A stretch of 64,000 nucleotides of DNA from JADJOY01 sp016713535 [NCBI: Deltaproteobacteria bacterium] (GTDB lineage: Bacteria > JADJOY01): assembly GCA_016713535.1 (NCBI GenBank), contig JADJOY010000009.1, forward strand, positions 249,472 through 313,471, read 5' to 3'. Each line of letters begins with the position of its first letter. Position 1 is the stretch's first letter. The notes under the pieces were generated by a model. The model did not search any database. It saw only the letters and a program-made list of their open reading frames with translations, and was not told where the DNA came from. A program made the position numbers and the translations under genes. Positions 34,015-42,725 of this stretch are shown here, piece after piece.

Positions 34015-34692
34015 GTGAAGCTCGAATTTCGGCAGCCTATCAACCGAGGTCTGGCCGCGCTCGTCGCCGCCGTGGTGGCGCTGTTCGTCGCCGCGCCCGT
34101 GACCGCGCGTGCCGCCGACGGCGAAGCGCTCCAGAACGAGGGTGCCTACGTCTGCAAGAAGTGCCACTCGATGACCAAGCGCGACTACTACGACAACGTC
34201 TACGAGCTGTGGGAGAAGTCGCCGCACGCCAACGCGATGAAGCAGCTCTCGAGCCAGGCCTCCAAGGACCTCGCAGCCAAGATGGGCATCGCCGACGCCA
34301 CCACCGACCCGAAGTGCGTCAAGTGCCACGCCACCGCGGGCGAGGCCGACCCCGCGACCCAGGGCAAGTTCTACGCCCGCGAGGAAGGCGTGACCTGCGA
34401 GGGCTGCCACGGGCCTGGCTCGAAGTACAAGAAGAAGGAGATCCACGCCGAGGCCTACGACCAGGCGCTCACGATGGGCTTCGCGCACATCAAGACCAAG
34501 GACGAGGTCGTGAAGACGTGCACGACCTGCCACAACCCCGAGAGCCCGACCTATCACGCGGACTTCCTGACGCGCTGGTACAAGTGGCAGCACCCGACGA
34601 TCCAGGGGAAGGACGGCGCCGAGGGGCCGGCCAAGAAGGATCACGGCGACTGGGCGCCGCTCCCCGCCGGCGCCACCCGCGGCAGCGGCTGA
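34015..34692 (+). CDS. Tetrahaem cytochrome c554-family protein
   Basis: Periplasmic electron carrier of 225 residues with signal peptide (VVALFVAAPVTARA). Four CXXCH sites: CKKCH near residue 48, CVKCH near 101, CEGCHGPGS near 130 and CTTCHNPESP near 172. The HGPGS and NPESP surroundings and the SPHANAM segment are typical of the c554 family. AGGAGG sits 8 nt before GTG 34015, the best ribosome binding site in the operon, suggesting high expression. A natural shuttle between the membrane cytochrome b and the outer-membrane conduit. Confidence 0.9.
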   Translation: MKLEFRQPINRGLAALVAAVVALFVAAPVTARAADGEALQNEGAYVCKKCHSMTKRDYYDNVYELWEKSPHANAMKQLSSQASKDLAAKMGIADATTDPKCVKCHATAGEADPATQGKFYAREEGVTCEGCHGPGSKYKKKEIHAEAYDQALTMGFAHIKTKDEVVKTCTTCHNPESPTYHADFLTRWYKWQHPTIQGKDGAEGPAKKDHGDWAPLPAGATRGSG

Positions 34693-34709
34693 GCAGGGAT
34701 CGCGCCGGC

Positions 34710-36728
34710 ATGCGCGTACGCGGACGCGAAGGATCGCGTCCCTCCACGAGCTCGATCCGTAGGCTGGAGGGCCGCGGTCGCTCGCGGCCGTTGGGTCGGC
34801 GGTGGCTACTCGGGCTCCGAGCCACCGCGCTGCTCGGTCCATACCTGATCTCCCCTGGTTTGGTACGGGCTTCCGCCGCCGAGCCTCTCACGGTGGGACC
34901 GACCGCGTGGTCGTCACCGGTGGTCACGAGTGACGGCGCGGTGCTGGCGCTGGCGCGTGATCGCGCCGGCGTCCGCCTCGACGTGATGACACCCGGCGCG
35001 GAGGGAACGACGTCGACTCGGCTCGAGCCGCGCGCGGGCCGGGCGCTCCTCGCCGTCGCCCGCGGCTCGAATGCGGCGGCGCCGATCGTGGTCCGTGCCA
35101 GCGAGCCGGGAGCCGTGCCCGAGGAGCCCGAGTCGCTGGTCCGGCTCGGCGAGCACGCGGACGACGACGTGGTGCTCTTCCGCGCGGGCGCGGGGGAGCG
35201 CCTCGCCGATCCGGTGATCGCGCCCGGCCGCCAGTGGATCGCGGTGGTTGCTCGCCTCGAGCCCAGGGCCAGGGGGGAGCGGGTGGTGAGCCGGGTGCTC
35301 ATGGTCTCCGCCCTCGACGGCAGCGCGCGCACCATCGAGGACGGTGAGGGAGATCGTGGCGGGCTCGCGTTCCTGGGCGAGAGCGCGCTCGGCTTCGTGC
35401 GCCGCGAGGGCGAGTATTCGCTCTTCGTGCAGGTGCCGCTGGGTGCCGATGGAGATCCCGCGGGGCCGCGCACGATCGAGGCTCGCGACCGCGCGGCGTG
35501 GAGCGCGGTGGCGCCGCTCGACGAGCGCGGCACGCGACTGCTCGTCGCCCGCGACGCGGGCCGCGGACCCGCGCTCGCGATCGTCGAGGATGGCGGCGCC
35601 GGTGTTCGCCCACTCACCGAGGAGGGCCGCGCGGCGATCGCGCCCGCGCTCACACCCGATGGCCGCGAGGTGGTGTTCGTGGGAGCGGGCGAGGGCGGGA
35701 TGAACCTCTTCCGGGTGGCGCTCGGCGCCGGCCCCGCCGCCCTGGTGGGACCCCCGGCCGCCGCCGCGGACGACGAGCGTGAGCCGCGGAAGTTCGAGAG
35801 CCTGCGCGCCAAGCTCGCCAACGCGCCGTGCCTGGCCTGCCACGACCACGAGCGCGGCCTGGACGTCGTGGGTGCTTCGGCGCACGCGACCCTCGCCTGC
35901 ACCGACTGCCACGTCGACGTGACCGGCACTCCCCACGCAGGGCTGGCGGTGAGCGAGCGGGTCGTGGGTGGCCCCGATGGACGCGGCGCGCCCGTGACGG
36001 CCGATGGCTCGCCACTCCCCGCGCCGGGCGCTGGCCTGCGCGGAGTCGGCAGGCCGGTCGCGCGCGCGAGCGCCGCGACGCTCGCGTGCGGGTCGTGCCA
36101 TCGCGCCGAGGCGGAGCGCTGGGCGAGCGACGTCCACGGGAAAGCGTTCGAGGCCCGCTCCGCCGCGGCGCCGGGCTGTCCGAGCTGCCACGGCGACCAC
36201 GACGTGTGGAAGCTCGCCGACCCGCGCTCGCGGGTGGCGCGGAGCGCGGTCGCCGGGGGCTGCGGCGTCGCATGTCACGAAGGGGCGTGGGACGTCACGC
36301 GGGTCGACGGTGGCGCCGAGACGATGCACCAGACGCGCTACCGCTCCGACCCGCTCACGACGTATCGCGACAGCATCCACGCCAAGAAGCTTCGCCTCGG
36401 CGAGCGCCACGCCGCGACCTGCGCGAGCTGCCACACCGCCCACGGCGTGCGGCCGGCGCGCGACCCCGCGTCGAGCCTGAACGTCGCGCACGCGGCGAAG
36501 ACGTGCGCCTCGAACGGCAAGTGCCACGTCGGCGCACCGGACGAGTACGTGACGCTCGTCGACCACGTCGTCGCGGTGCCTCGAGGCCACACCGCGCGCG
36601 GCGTGGCGGACGCGGCGTTCGGCGTGATCGGCGCGGTCACCGTCGCGTTCGCCGGCGGCGATCTGCTCCTGGACGCGCTGCGCCGAGCGATGGCGCGGCT
36701 GCGCTCGCGGAAGGAGCGGCGCCGATGA
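34710..36728 (+). CDS. TolB/WD40-like propeller fused to a multihaem cytochrome domain
   Basis: About 672 residues. A signal or anchor segment (LLGLRATALLGPYLISPGL) leads into a propeller-like region at about 60-365, with TolB/PD40-type turns (LTPDGREVVFVGAGEGGMN, SALDGSARTIEDGEGDR). A cytochrome region at about 370-620 follows, with CLACH, CTDCH, CGSCH, CPSCH, CGVACH (CX3CH), CASCH and CASNGKCH (CX5CH). One C-terminal helix (AAFGVIGAVTVAFAGGDLLL) and a basic tail RSRKERRR follow, so it is held in the inner membrane facing the periplasm. ATG 34710 is chosen. The stop overlaps the cytochrome b start, as for a two-subunit quinol:cytochrome complex. Confidence 0.83.
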   Translation: MRVRGREGSRPSTSSIRRLEGRGRSRPLGRRWLLGLRATALLGPYLISPGLVRASAAEPLTVGPTAWSSPVVTSDGAVLALARDRAGVRLDVMTPGAEGTTSTRLEPRAGRALLAVARGSNAAAPIVVRASEPGAVPEEPESLVRLGEHADDDVVLFRAGAGERLADPVIAPGRQWIAVVARLEPRARGERVVSRVLMVSALDGSARTIEDGEGDRGGLAFLGESALGFVRREGEYSLFVQVPLGADGDPAGPRTIEARDRAAWSAVAPLDERGTRLLVARDAGRGPALAIVEDGGAGVRPLTEEGRAAIAPALTPDGREVVFVGAGEGGMNLFRVALGAGPAALVGPPAAAADDEREPRKFESLRAKLANAPCLACHDHERGLDVVGASAHATLACTDCHVDVTGTPHAGLAVSERVVGGPDGRGAPVTADGSPLPAPGAGLRGVGRPVARASAATLACGSCHRAEAERWASDVHGKAFEARSAAAPGCPSCHGDHDVWKLADPRSRVARSAVAGGCGVACHEGAWDVTRVDGGAETMHQTRYRSDPLTTYRDSIHAKKLRLGERHAATCASCHTAHGVRPARDPASSLNVAHAAKTCASNGKCHVGAPDEYVTLVDHVVAVPRGHTARGVADAAFGVIGAVTVAFAGGDLLLDALRRAMARLRSRKERRR

Positions 36729-37546
36729 GCGGCCGGCACGCTTCGCCGCCCACGCCGGCGAGTCTCGCCGAGTTCCGTCGTGGCGGTCCCGTCACCACGT
36801 ACACGAAGACGCTCCGCGTCCACCACCAGGTGCTCGCCGCGTGCGTGATGGCGCTGATCGTGTCGGGCTTCTCGCTCCAGTCGGAGGCGGTGTCGCGGGT
36901 GGGCCGCTACCTCGGTAGCGCCGCGGTGCTCGGGGTGGTGCATCGGATCGCGGCGATCGTGCTGGTGGTCATGTTCGTCCACCACCTCGTCACGGTGGCC
37001 GTGCCGGCGGTGCTCGCCGGCCTGGCGGCTGCGCGCGGCGCGAAGGCGGGTGTGATCGCGCGTCTCGGCGCCGCGTGGCGCGCGATCCCGATGCTGCCCA
37101 ACCTCGACGACGCCCGCGACGCCCTCCACACCGTGCGCTACTTCGCGGGCCGCGAGCCGCGCGACCACCGCGCCGGGCGCTGGCACTACCGCTCCAAGCT
37201 CCACTACATGGCGATCGTGTGGGGCGTGCCGGCGATGGGGCTCACCGGGCTCATCCTCGCGCTGCCCACCGTGGTGCCGTTCCAGCTCGCGCGGGTGCTC
37301 GGCCTGGTGGGGCTCGCGGTCGAGCCGCGCACGCTGGTGGCGATCGCCGAGATCGTCCACTCGCACGAGGCGTATCTGGTGGTGATCGTGTCGGTGGTGT
37401 GGCACTTCTACCGGGTGCTGGTGCCGCCTCGGCGCGACGTCTTCTCCGGCCAGCTCACCCTCGCCGAGATGCGCCGCTGGCACCCCGAGTGGTACGACGC
37501 CCACGTCGCCGCTCTCGGCTACGATCCGCTCGCATCACCCCCGTAG
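36725..37546 (+). CDS. Di-haem b-type membrane cytochrome (FdnI/cytochrome b561-like)
   Basis: 273 residues with four main helices carrying paired His: RVHHQVLAACVMALIVSGF, GVVHRIAAIVLVVMFVHHL, KLHYMAIVWGVPAMGLTGL and HSHEAYLVVIVSVVWHFYRV. This is the pattern of quinone-linked cytochrome b subunits. It is translationally coupled (ATGA) to the membrane-anchored multihaem protein upstream, so the pair may take electrons from the quinol pool into the conduit or return them. The C-terminal RRWHPEWYDAHVAALGYDP tail is cytoplasmic. Last gene of the 26.9-37.5 kb run. Confidence 0.87.
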   Translation: MSGRHASPPTPASLAEFRRGGPVTTYTKTLRVHHQVLAACVMALIVSGFSLQSEAVSRVGRYLGSAAVLGVVHRIAAIVLVVMFVHHLVTVAVPAVLAGLAAARGAKAGVIARLGAAWRAIPMLPNLDDARDALHTVRYFAGREPRDHRAGRWHYRSKLHYMAIVWGVPAMGLTGLILALPTVVPFQLARVLGLVGLAVEPRTLVAIAEIVHSHEAYLVVIVSVVWHFYRVLVPPRRDVFSGQLTLAEMRRWHPEWYDAHVAALGYDPLASPP

Positions 37547-37566
37547 CGCGGGGGCTCGTCCCCCGC
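37543..37566. repeat. GTAGCGCGGGGG hairpin element
   Basis: GCGGGGG-CTCGT-CCCCGC follows GTAGC immediately at the cytochrome b stop. It has the same layout as the element at 22149-22170. It may serve as a transcription-end hairpin and belongs to the dispersed palindromes of this genome. Confidence 0.5.
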
Positions 37567-37592
37567 CGGCCCGTTTTTCGATCGAAGCTCGC

Positions 37593-38198
37593 ATGCTCGT
37601 CGAGCCCCTCGCGCCCCAACGAATCCCCGAAGCGGCGGCGATGCTGCGCCGATCGTTCGACGCCGACCCGATGTTCCGCTTCCTGTTGCCGGGCGCGCGC
37701 GCGCGGCACACCTGGCTGCGTCTGCTGATGGCCTCGGCGCTCGCCGAGTGCGCCCACCGCGGCGAGATCTGGGCGGCGCACGTCGACGGTCTCGCGGGTG
37801 CGATCGGGCTCGTGCCGCCGGGTCACGTCCACGCGTCGACGGGTTCGCGGATCGGGACGCTGTTCCGGCTGCTCGCGACGACGCCGGCGATCCCACCGTC
37901 GCTCAGGTTCGTCGTCCACGGCCCGCGCGTGCTGCAGGTGCTGGCGCGCCGCCACCCGGACGAGCGCCACCTCTACGTACAGGTGCTGGGCGCCGATCCG
38001 GACCGCCACGGCCGCGGCGTGGGAGCCGCGCTGATCGAGAAGGCGCTCGCGCGTGCCGCCGAGGGCGACGCGTTCGCGTATCTCGAGACCACCAACGAGC
38101 GGAACCTCGGCTTCTACGGCCGCTTCGGCTTCCGCGTGATCGACGAGCTCAGCCCGAGCCCGGGCGGCGGCCCGCCGATCTGGTTCCTGCGCACGTGA
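37593..38198 (+). CDS. GNAT-family N-acetyltransferase
   Basis: 201-residue acetyl-CoA-dependent acyltransferase. The acetyl-CoA loop is visible as VLGADPDRHGRGVGAALIEKA (a Q/RXXGXG/A-type site near residue 143), followed by FAYLETTNERNLGFYGRFGF, the usual strand 5 and helix. The N-terminal part (AAAMLRRSFDADPMFRFLLP) resembles the subgroup annotated near drug or polyamine acetylation. It lies 47 bp after the cytochrome operon and 16 bp before the F420-type gene. Substrate unknown. Confidence 0.87.
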   Translation: MLVEPLAPQRIPEAAAMLRRSFDADPMFRFLLPGARARHTWLRLLMASALAECAHRGEIWAAHVDGLAGAIGLVPPGHVHASTGSRIGTLFRLLATTPAIPPSLRFVVHGPRVLQVLARRHPDERHLYVQVLGADPDRHGRGVGAALIEKALARAAEGDAFAYLETTNERNLGFYGRFGFRVIDELSPSPGGGPPIWFLRT

Positions 38199-38214
38199 AG
38201 GTGAAGGGCATCCC

Positions 38215-38655
38215 ATGACCAAGCCCGAGTACGCCCGCCCCGACTGGATGACGCGCGCCTTCAACACGCTGCCGCTCCTGCTGTCGCGCTTCGGGATCGC
38301 GTTCTTCGGCTCGCGGATCCTGGCGGTGCGCGGGCGCAAGAGCGGCGCGTGGCGCACCACCCCCGTGAACGTGCTGAGCCACGGCGGCGCGCGCTACCTG
38401 ATCGCGCCGCGCGGCGAGACCGAGTGGGTCAGGAACCTGCGCGCGGCCGGCGGTGGCGAGCTGCGCCTGGGCTCGCGGGCGGAGGCGTTCCGCGCGCGCG
38501 AGCTCCCCGACGCCGCCAGGCCCGAGCTGATCCGTGCCTATCTCGGGCGCTGGGGGTGGCAGGTGAAGCCCTTCTTCCCAGGCCTCGGTGCCAGCTCGAG
38601 CGACGAGACGCTGCTCGCCGCGGCGCCTGGTTACCCGACGTTTCGCATCGAGTGA
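38215..38655 (+). CDS. Deazaflavin (F420)-dependent nitroreductase-family protein
   Basis: 146-residue split beta-barrel protein of the Ddn/FDOR family. GRKSGAWRTTPVNVL is the signature segment contacting the deazaflavin phosphate and is followed by a LIAPRGETEWVRNLRA strand. Such proteins use F420H2 or related flavins to reduce varied small molecules. Many act on quinones or xenobiotics. No F420 biosynthesis gene is present in the window, so the cofactor is inferred from family membership. Same direction as the GNAT gene and likely co-transcribed. Confidence 0.85.
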   Translation: MTKPEYARPDWMTRAFNTLPLLLSRFGIAFFGSRILAVRGRKSGAWRTTPVNVLSHGGARYLIAPRGETEWVRNLRAAGGGELRLGSRAEAFRARELPDAARPELIRAYLGRWGWQVKPFFPGLGASSSDETLLAAAPGYPTFRIE

Positions 38656-38714
38656 GGCGCTGGGGCGGTCGACGAAGCGACCGCCCTCCAGCGGGATGTC
38701 CGCGATCGGACTCT

Positions 38715-39441
38715 TCACCGATAGCGGCGATAGAGCTCGTCCCGCCAGCTCACCAGGTCGGGGAACTCGCGCACCAGGTCGTCGCAGGTGCAGCACTTGC
38801 GGGTCTCGGGCCCGAGGTGGACGTAGCGATCGTCGACCGGCGCCACGAGCTGGAGCGACACCGCCATCACGATGTCCGCGTAGCTCAGCGTCCCGCCGAG
38901 CAGGTGCTGGTTGCCGGCGAGCGCCGTGCGCAGCTCACCGAGATGAGCTCGGATCGTGCTCGTGGCGTGTGCGTCGTCGATCCGATCGGTGCGGTACTTC
39001 TTTCATGTACGTCACCGCGTTCCGTCCCACCGCCACCAGGTACGGCCTGAGCGCGCGCGGGAACGGCATGCTCTCCTGGATCGCGCCGGGGTTGATCAGC
39101 GTGCGGCGCAAGGAGAGAACCCGCGCCCCGGCGAGGATGGCCTCGCTCTTCTCGTTCCAGCGCGCGATGTCGTGATCGAAGCCCGCGAGGAAGAGCTTCG
39201 ACCCGGCGCCGCGAACGTCGACGTGGCGCGCGATGTCGAACGAGTCGCTGAACGTCCCCTCCGCGTCGATCAGCACCGGCACGGTCACACGCCCCGTGAG
39301 CTTGCGGAGCTTCCAGCGCAGATACGGCTCGCCGACCATCGGCACGTGCTCGACGTCCTTCCGCGCCACGCGGTGGTGGTCGAGCGCCCAGCGCGCCTTC
39401 TCCGACCACGGCGAAAAGGAGAGCGAGATGAACTGGGGCAT
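38715..39441 (-). CDS. Glutathione S-transferase family protein (frameshifted)
   Basis: About 241 residues when read across one extra A near 39005 (AAAGAAG in place of AAGAAG). The thioredoxin-like N-domain has ISLSFSPWSEKARWALDHH, where Ser-Pro-Trp-Ser replaces the catalytic Ser/Cys region, and RVTVPVLIDAEGTFSDSFDI with the cis-Pro and glutathione gamma-Glu site. The restored C-domain reads KKYRTDRIDDA, LGGTLSYADIVMAVSLQLV and ends RDELYRRYR. The stop is TGA at 38717-38715. An unusual RKCCTCDD Cys cluster lies near the C-terminus. It converges on the F420-type gene. Confidence 0.82.
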
Positions 39442-39502
39442 GGACGGGCCTCTCGGAGTGGGTGAAGGAGCTCGCGTCGCGCCCAGCGCGACGTCACACG
39501 AA

Positions 39503-39528
39503 AGAAAAAGGGGTCCCGAAGGACCCCT
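39503..39528 (-). terminator. Intrinsic terminator of the leftward ABC/cNMP operon
   Basis: On the minus strand AGGGGTCC-TTCG-GGACCCCT is followed by TTTTCTTT. A UUCG tetraloop caps an 8-bp GC-rich stem with a clean U-tract. It ends transcripts from the genes at 40145-42674 and may also form the 3' end of the structured element described at 39532-39639. Confidence 0.9.
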
Positions 39529-39531
39529 CTA

Positions 39532-39639
39532 CGTCAGGCAGGATCGAATCACCTGATCAGCTCATGAGCCGGTCGAGGAGATTGACGATCACCACGAGGT
39601 GAATCATCACCCGTGATCAGGCTGCGAAGTAACCTGACG
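39532..39639 (-). ncRNA. Candidate structured 3' RNA with a 16-codon hydrophobic ORF
   Basis: Between the cNMP-protein stop and the terminator lie nested inverted repeats. CGTCAGG (39532-39538) pairs with CCTGACG (39633-39639). CCTGATCA (39552-39559) pairs with TGATCAGG (39614-39621). Inside, on the minus strand, ATG 39607 to TGA 39557 encodes MIHLVVIVNLLDRLMS. Ribosome-binding signals are poor. It could be a 3'-UTR-derived small RNA, an attenuator-like element or a tiny membrane peptide. None of these is proven. Confidence 0.3.
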
Positions 39640-39677
39640 CGATGCTACGCCCCACGAACGATCGGGTCAACGACGGC

Positions 39678-40145
39678 TCAGGAATCGTCGGGGATCGAGT
39701 CGATCGCGGCGCGATGAGCGCGCTCCAGCTCGAGGAACTTCTCGGTGAGGTGGCGAAGCAGCCCGAATGCCGCGTCCGGCCAGGTTCGCAGCACCTGGCG
39801 GAGGCTCTCGAAGTCGAGCGCCGCGACCGCGGTGGGACCGAGCGCGCGCGCGCTCGCCGCGCGCCGGCCTCCCGCGAACAGCGCGAGCTCCCCGAAGAGT
39901 GCGCCCGGACCGAGGCGCGCGCGCACGACCTCCTGCCCGTCGGGCAGCCGTCCGACGATCTCGATGCCGCCGCTCGCCACCACGTAGGCGGCATCTCCTG
40001 CGTCACCCTCGCGGAAAAGGTAATCGCCGTCGTCGATCTGGATCCGCCGCGCCAGCCGCGCGAGCGCGAACCGGGCGTCGGGCTCCATCCTTCCGAACGG
40101 CGAGGCCTCGAGGGATGCCACGACGTCCTGCGCGGCGATGCTCAT
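39678..40145 (-). CDS. Single-domain cyclic-nucleotide-binding (Crp-fold) protein
   Basis: 155 residues comprising essentially one cNMP-binding domain without a helix-turn-helix. The jelly-roll has DGDYLFREGDAGDAAYVV. The phosphate-binding cassette is GALFGELALFAGGRRAA (consensus FGE(L)AL plus RxA), so nucleotide binding is likely. The C-terminal helix is EKFLELERAHRAAIDSIPDD. It starts only 3 bp after the ABC exporter's stop on the same strand, which suggests the two are made together and that this protein may gate the transporter in response to cAMP. Confidence 0.87.
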   Translation of the reverse strand: MSIAAQDVVASLEASPFGRMEPDARFALARLARRIQIDDGDYLFREGDAGDAAYVVASGGIEIVGRLPDGQEVVRARLGPGALFGELALFAGGRRAASARALGPTAVAALDFESLRQVLRTWPDAAFGLLRHLTEKFLELERAHRAAIDSIPDDS

Positions 40146-40148
40146 GGC

Positions 40149-42674
40149 TCAGCCTCCACTCGCCGACTGGCGCAGCCGCGCGAGCGCTCCATCGCCCGCG
40201 AGCAACACGTGCGGCGCCCCGTCCTCGGCCACCGCGCCCTGCTCGAACACCACCCACCCGATCGAACGGCTCGAGCTCGCCGAGCCGGTGGGTCACGGCC
40301 ACCACGGTTCGCCCGCGGAAGTGCGCGCGCACCGCCTGCTGCACGTGGCGGGCGGAGCGCTCGTCGAGAGCGGAGGTGGCCTCGTCGAGGAGCAGCACCA
40401 TGGGCTCCTTGAGGAAGACCCGCGCGATCGACACCTTCTGGCGCTGCCCACCCGAGAGCTTCGCGCCGCGCTCACCGACCGCGAAGTCGAGCCCGAGGCG
40501 GAGCACCAGATCGATCGAGCCCGCCGCCTCGAGCGCCTGCGCGAGCGCCGCGTTCACGCGCCGGGTGGTGCTCAGGTGGCTCGCGTCGACGTGCCCGAAG
40601 ATCAAGTTGTCGCGGACGCCGAGCGCGGGATGCCAGCACCCCGGGTCGTACGGCCGCGGGGCGTTCGGACCGAGCGCGGCCGAGAACGCGGCGCGCGCGG
40701 CGACCAGCTCCGTCCGCCGCGCCGGATCGCTCTCCCGCGCCGCGAGCCCACGACGGACGAGGCCCCGGGTCAGCTCGCCGCCCAGGGGGCCCGGATCGAT
40801 CGGGCGGCCCGCGACGGCGTCGACGAGCCGCACCCGCTCCCGGACCTCGGCCTCGTCCGTGCCCAGCTCGGCGAGGAGGGAGGGGTTGCGCTCACCGACG
40901 CGGCGCAGGAAGTCGAGGTCGGCGAGCGCGTGGCCATGTCCGATCCGCGCGAGGAGCGCCACCAGACCGAGGCCACTCGCCTCGACGGCGCGGATCCACT
41001 CCTCGGTCGCGCGCGCGCCGGCCGTCGCGGTGTCGACGCGCGGCGCGAACGCGAGGTTCTCGCCGACCGTGGAAGCCGTGAGGTAACGGTCGGGATCGAA
41101 GTGCTCGACCTCGGGGTCGTCACGGAACACGTCGCGGAGCCGGCCGCGGATCGCGAGCAACCCAGCGGCCCTCTCGGGGCCACGAACGCGGCGAGCCCGA
41201 GTTCGTAGAGGTCGTCGCGCAGGCTCACCTCCTCGCAGACGGCGACCAGCCGCGCGTCGATCGCGTCGGGCGACGGGCGAGCGCCGAGCCCGAGCGCCGC
41301 GAGATCGAGGAATGATCGCGCCTCGCCCACGTCGCCGTCGCGCTCGCGCAGCAGCCCGTAGAGGAGGTTGTCGCGCAAGGTGCCGTTGAAGAGGAACGGC
41401 GTCTGGCCGACCACGCCGAAGGCTCGCGCGACCTCGCCCGCGGCGAGCTCGCCGATCTCGAGTCCGCCCAGGCGCACGTTGCCCCGGCCCGGGCGCAGCC
41501 GGCCCGCGATCAGCCCGAGGACCGAGCTCTTTCCGCAACCCGAGCGGCCGACCAGCGCGACGTGCTCGCCCCGCGGGACCTCGAGCGAGACGTCGCGCAG
41601 CACGGGGCTGCGCTCGTCGTACGCGAACGCGACGCGGCTGAGCGAGATCGTGCCGTCAGCGGGCACCACCTCGCCGTCGTCGAGGAAGACGCACGGAGTG
41701 CGGAAGAGCTCGAGCAACTCGCGGAAGCGGTCCTGGGCGTTGGTGACGAGCGGCGGGTACTTGATCAGCTTGTCGAGCGCGCCATAGAGCCCGCCGAGGG
41801 TCGAGGCGAAGGCGACGATCTCGCCGACCTGCATGGAGCCGCGGATCGCGAGCACCGCGCCGTAGCCGTAGACCAGGATCGGGCCCGCGCCACGCGCCAG
41901 ATCCGAGAGTGCCTGGAGCCATCCGCCGAGCCGCGCCTCGTCGCGGCGCACGTCGCCGACCGTGTCCTCGCCGCGCGCGACCCGCGCCTCGGTGTAGCCG
42001 TAGGTCGCGTGCACCTGGATCTCGAAGATCCCGGCGAACGACTCGGACATCGCGCCCGCGAAGGCGCCGATCTCGCGGGTGAAGTGGCGCGCGTTGGCGG
42101 CGAGCCGCCGATTGAGCGCCGGCACGGCGAGCGCCAGCACCGGCAGCGACGCAAGCGCGAGCGCCGTCAGCGCCGGTGACAGCGTGAGCAGATAGCCGAC
42201 GTAGATCAGCAAGGTGGCGCCGCTCACGATCGGATCGACGAGGATCGCGGTGACCGTCATGGCCAGCCGGCCGACGTCGAGCTGGGCCTTGTTCATCAGC
42301 TCGCCGAGAGACTGGCGGCTGAAGAAGTCGGGCGACGCGCGCAGCAGGTGCGCGAACAGGCTGCCGCGAAACTCGGCGAGGAACGTCTGGCGAATCCGAT
42401 CGCTCATCAGGTTGCGCCAGTAAGTCGCGACCGCGCCGAGCGTGGTCACGAGCGCGAGGCCCGCCGCGAGCTTCGCGACGAGCACGAGATCCCGGGACGG
42501 GATGGCGCGATCGAGGATCGTCCGGAAGAGCTGGATCGGCGCCAGGCTGCACGCGACTCCCACCAGCACCAGCGCGACCAGCGCGAGCTGGCGCATCCAG
42601 CTCAGCCGCGCGATGTAGCCCAGAACGTGCCGCGAATCGGCCGGGGAGCGCGTTGCTCGGGTTCTGGCTCGCAT
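40149..42674 (-). CDS. ABC exporter with ~260-residue insertion in its ATPase domain (two frameshifts)
   Basis: About 840 residues. The transmembrane domain (about 20-310) has six helices, starting LALVALVLVGVACSLAPIQL. The nucleotide-binding domain starts near 340: Walker A LVGRSGCGKSS at about 376-385 and Q-loop GVVGQTPFLF near 424. The signature LSGGQRQK comes only near residue 738, then Walker B VLLLDEATSALD and the H-loop VTHRL. The Q-loop to signature distance is about 310 residues, against about 50 normally. The insert is acidic and helical. Breaks near 41180 and 40265 are single-base in character. Reading across them gives a C-terminus of QSASGG with TGA at 40151-40149. Substrate unknown. 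Confidence 0.82.
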
Positions 42675-42725
42675 GTCATACTCGGCGAAATTCTCCGCAT
42701 TTTCTCAGACTCTTTCGGCGACGTC

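Noticed and set aside
40149-41180. Second, separate ABC ATPase gene downstream of the exporter
   Set aside because: The downstream part has signature, Walker B and H-loop but no Walker A of its own. It completes the upstream half-domain once the indel is removed.
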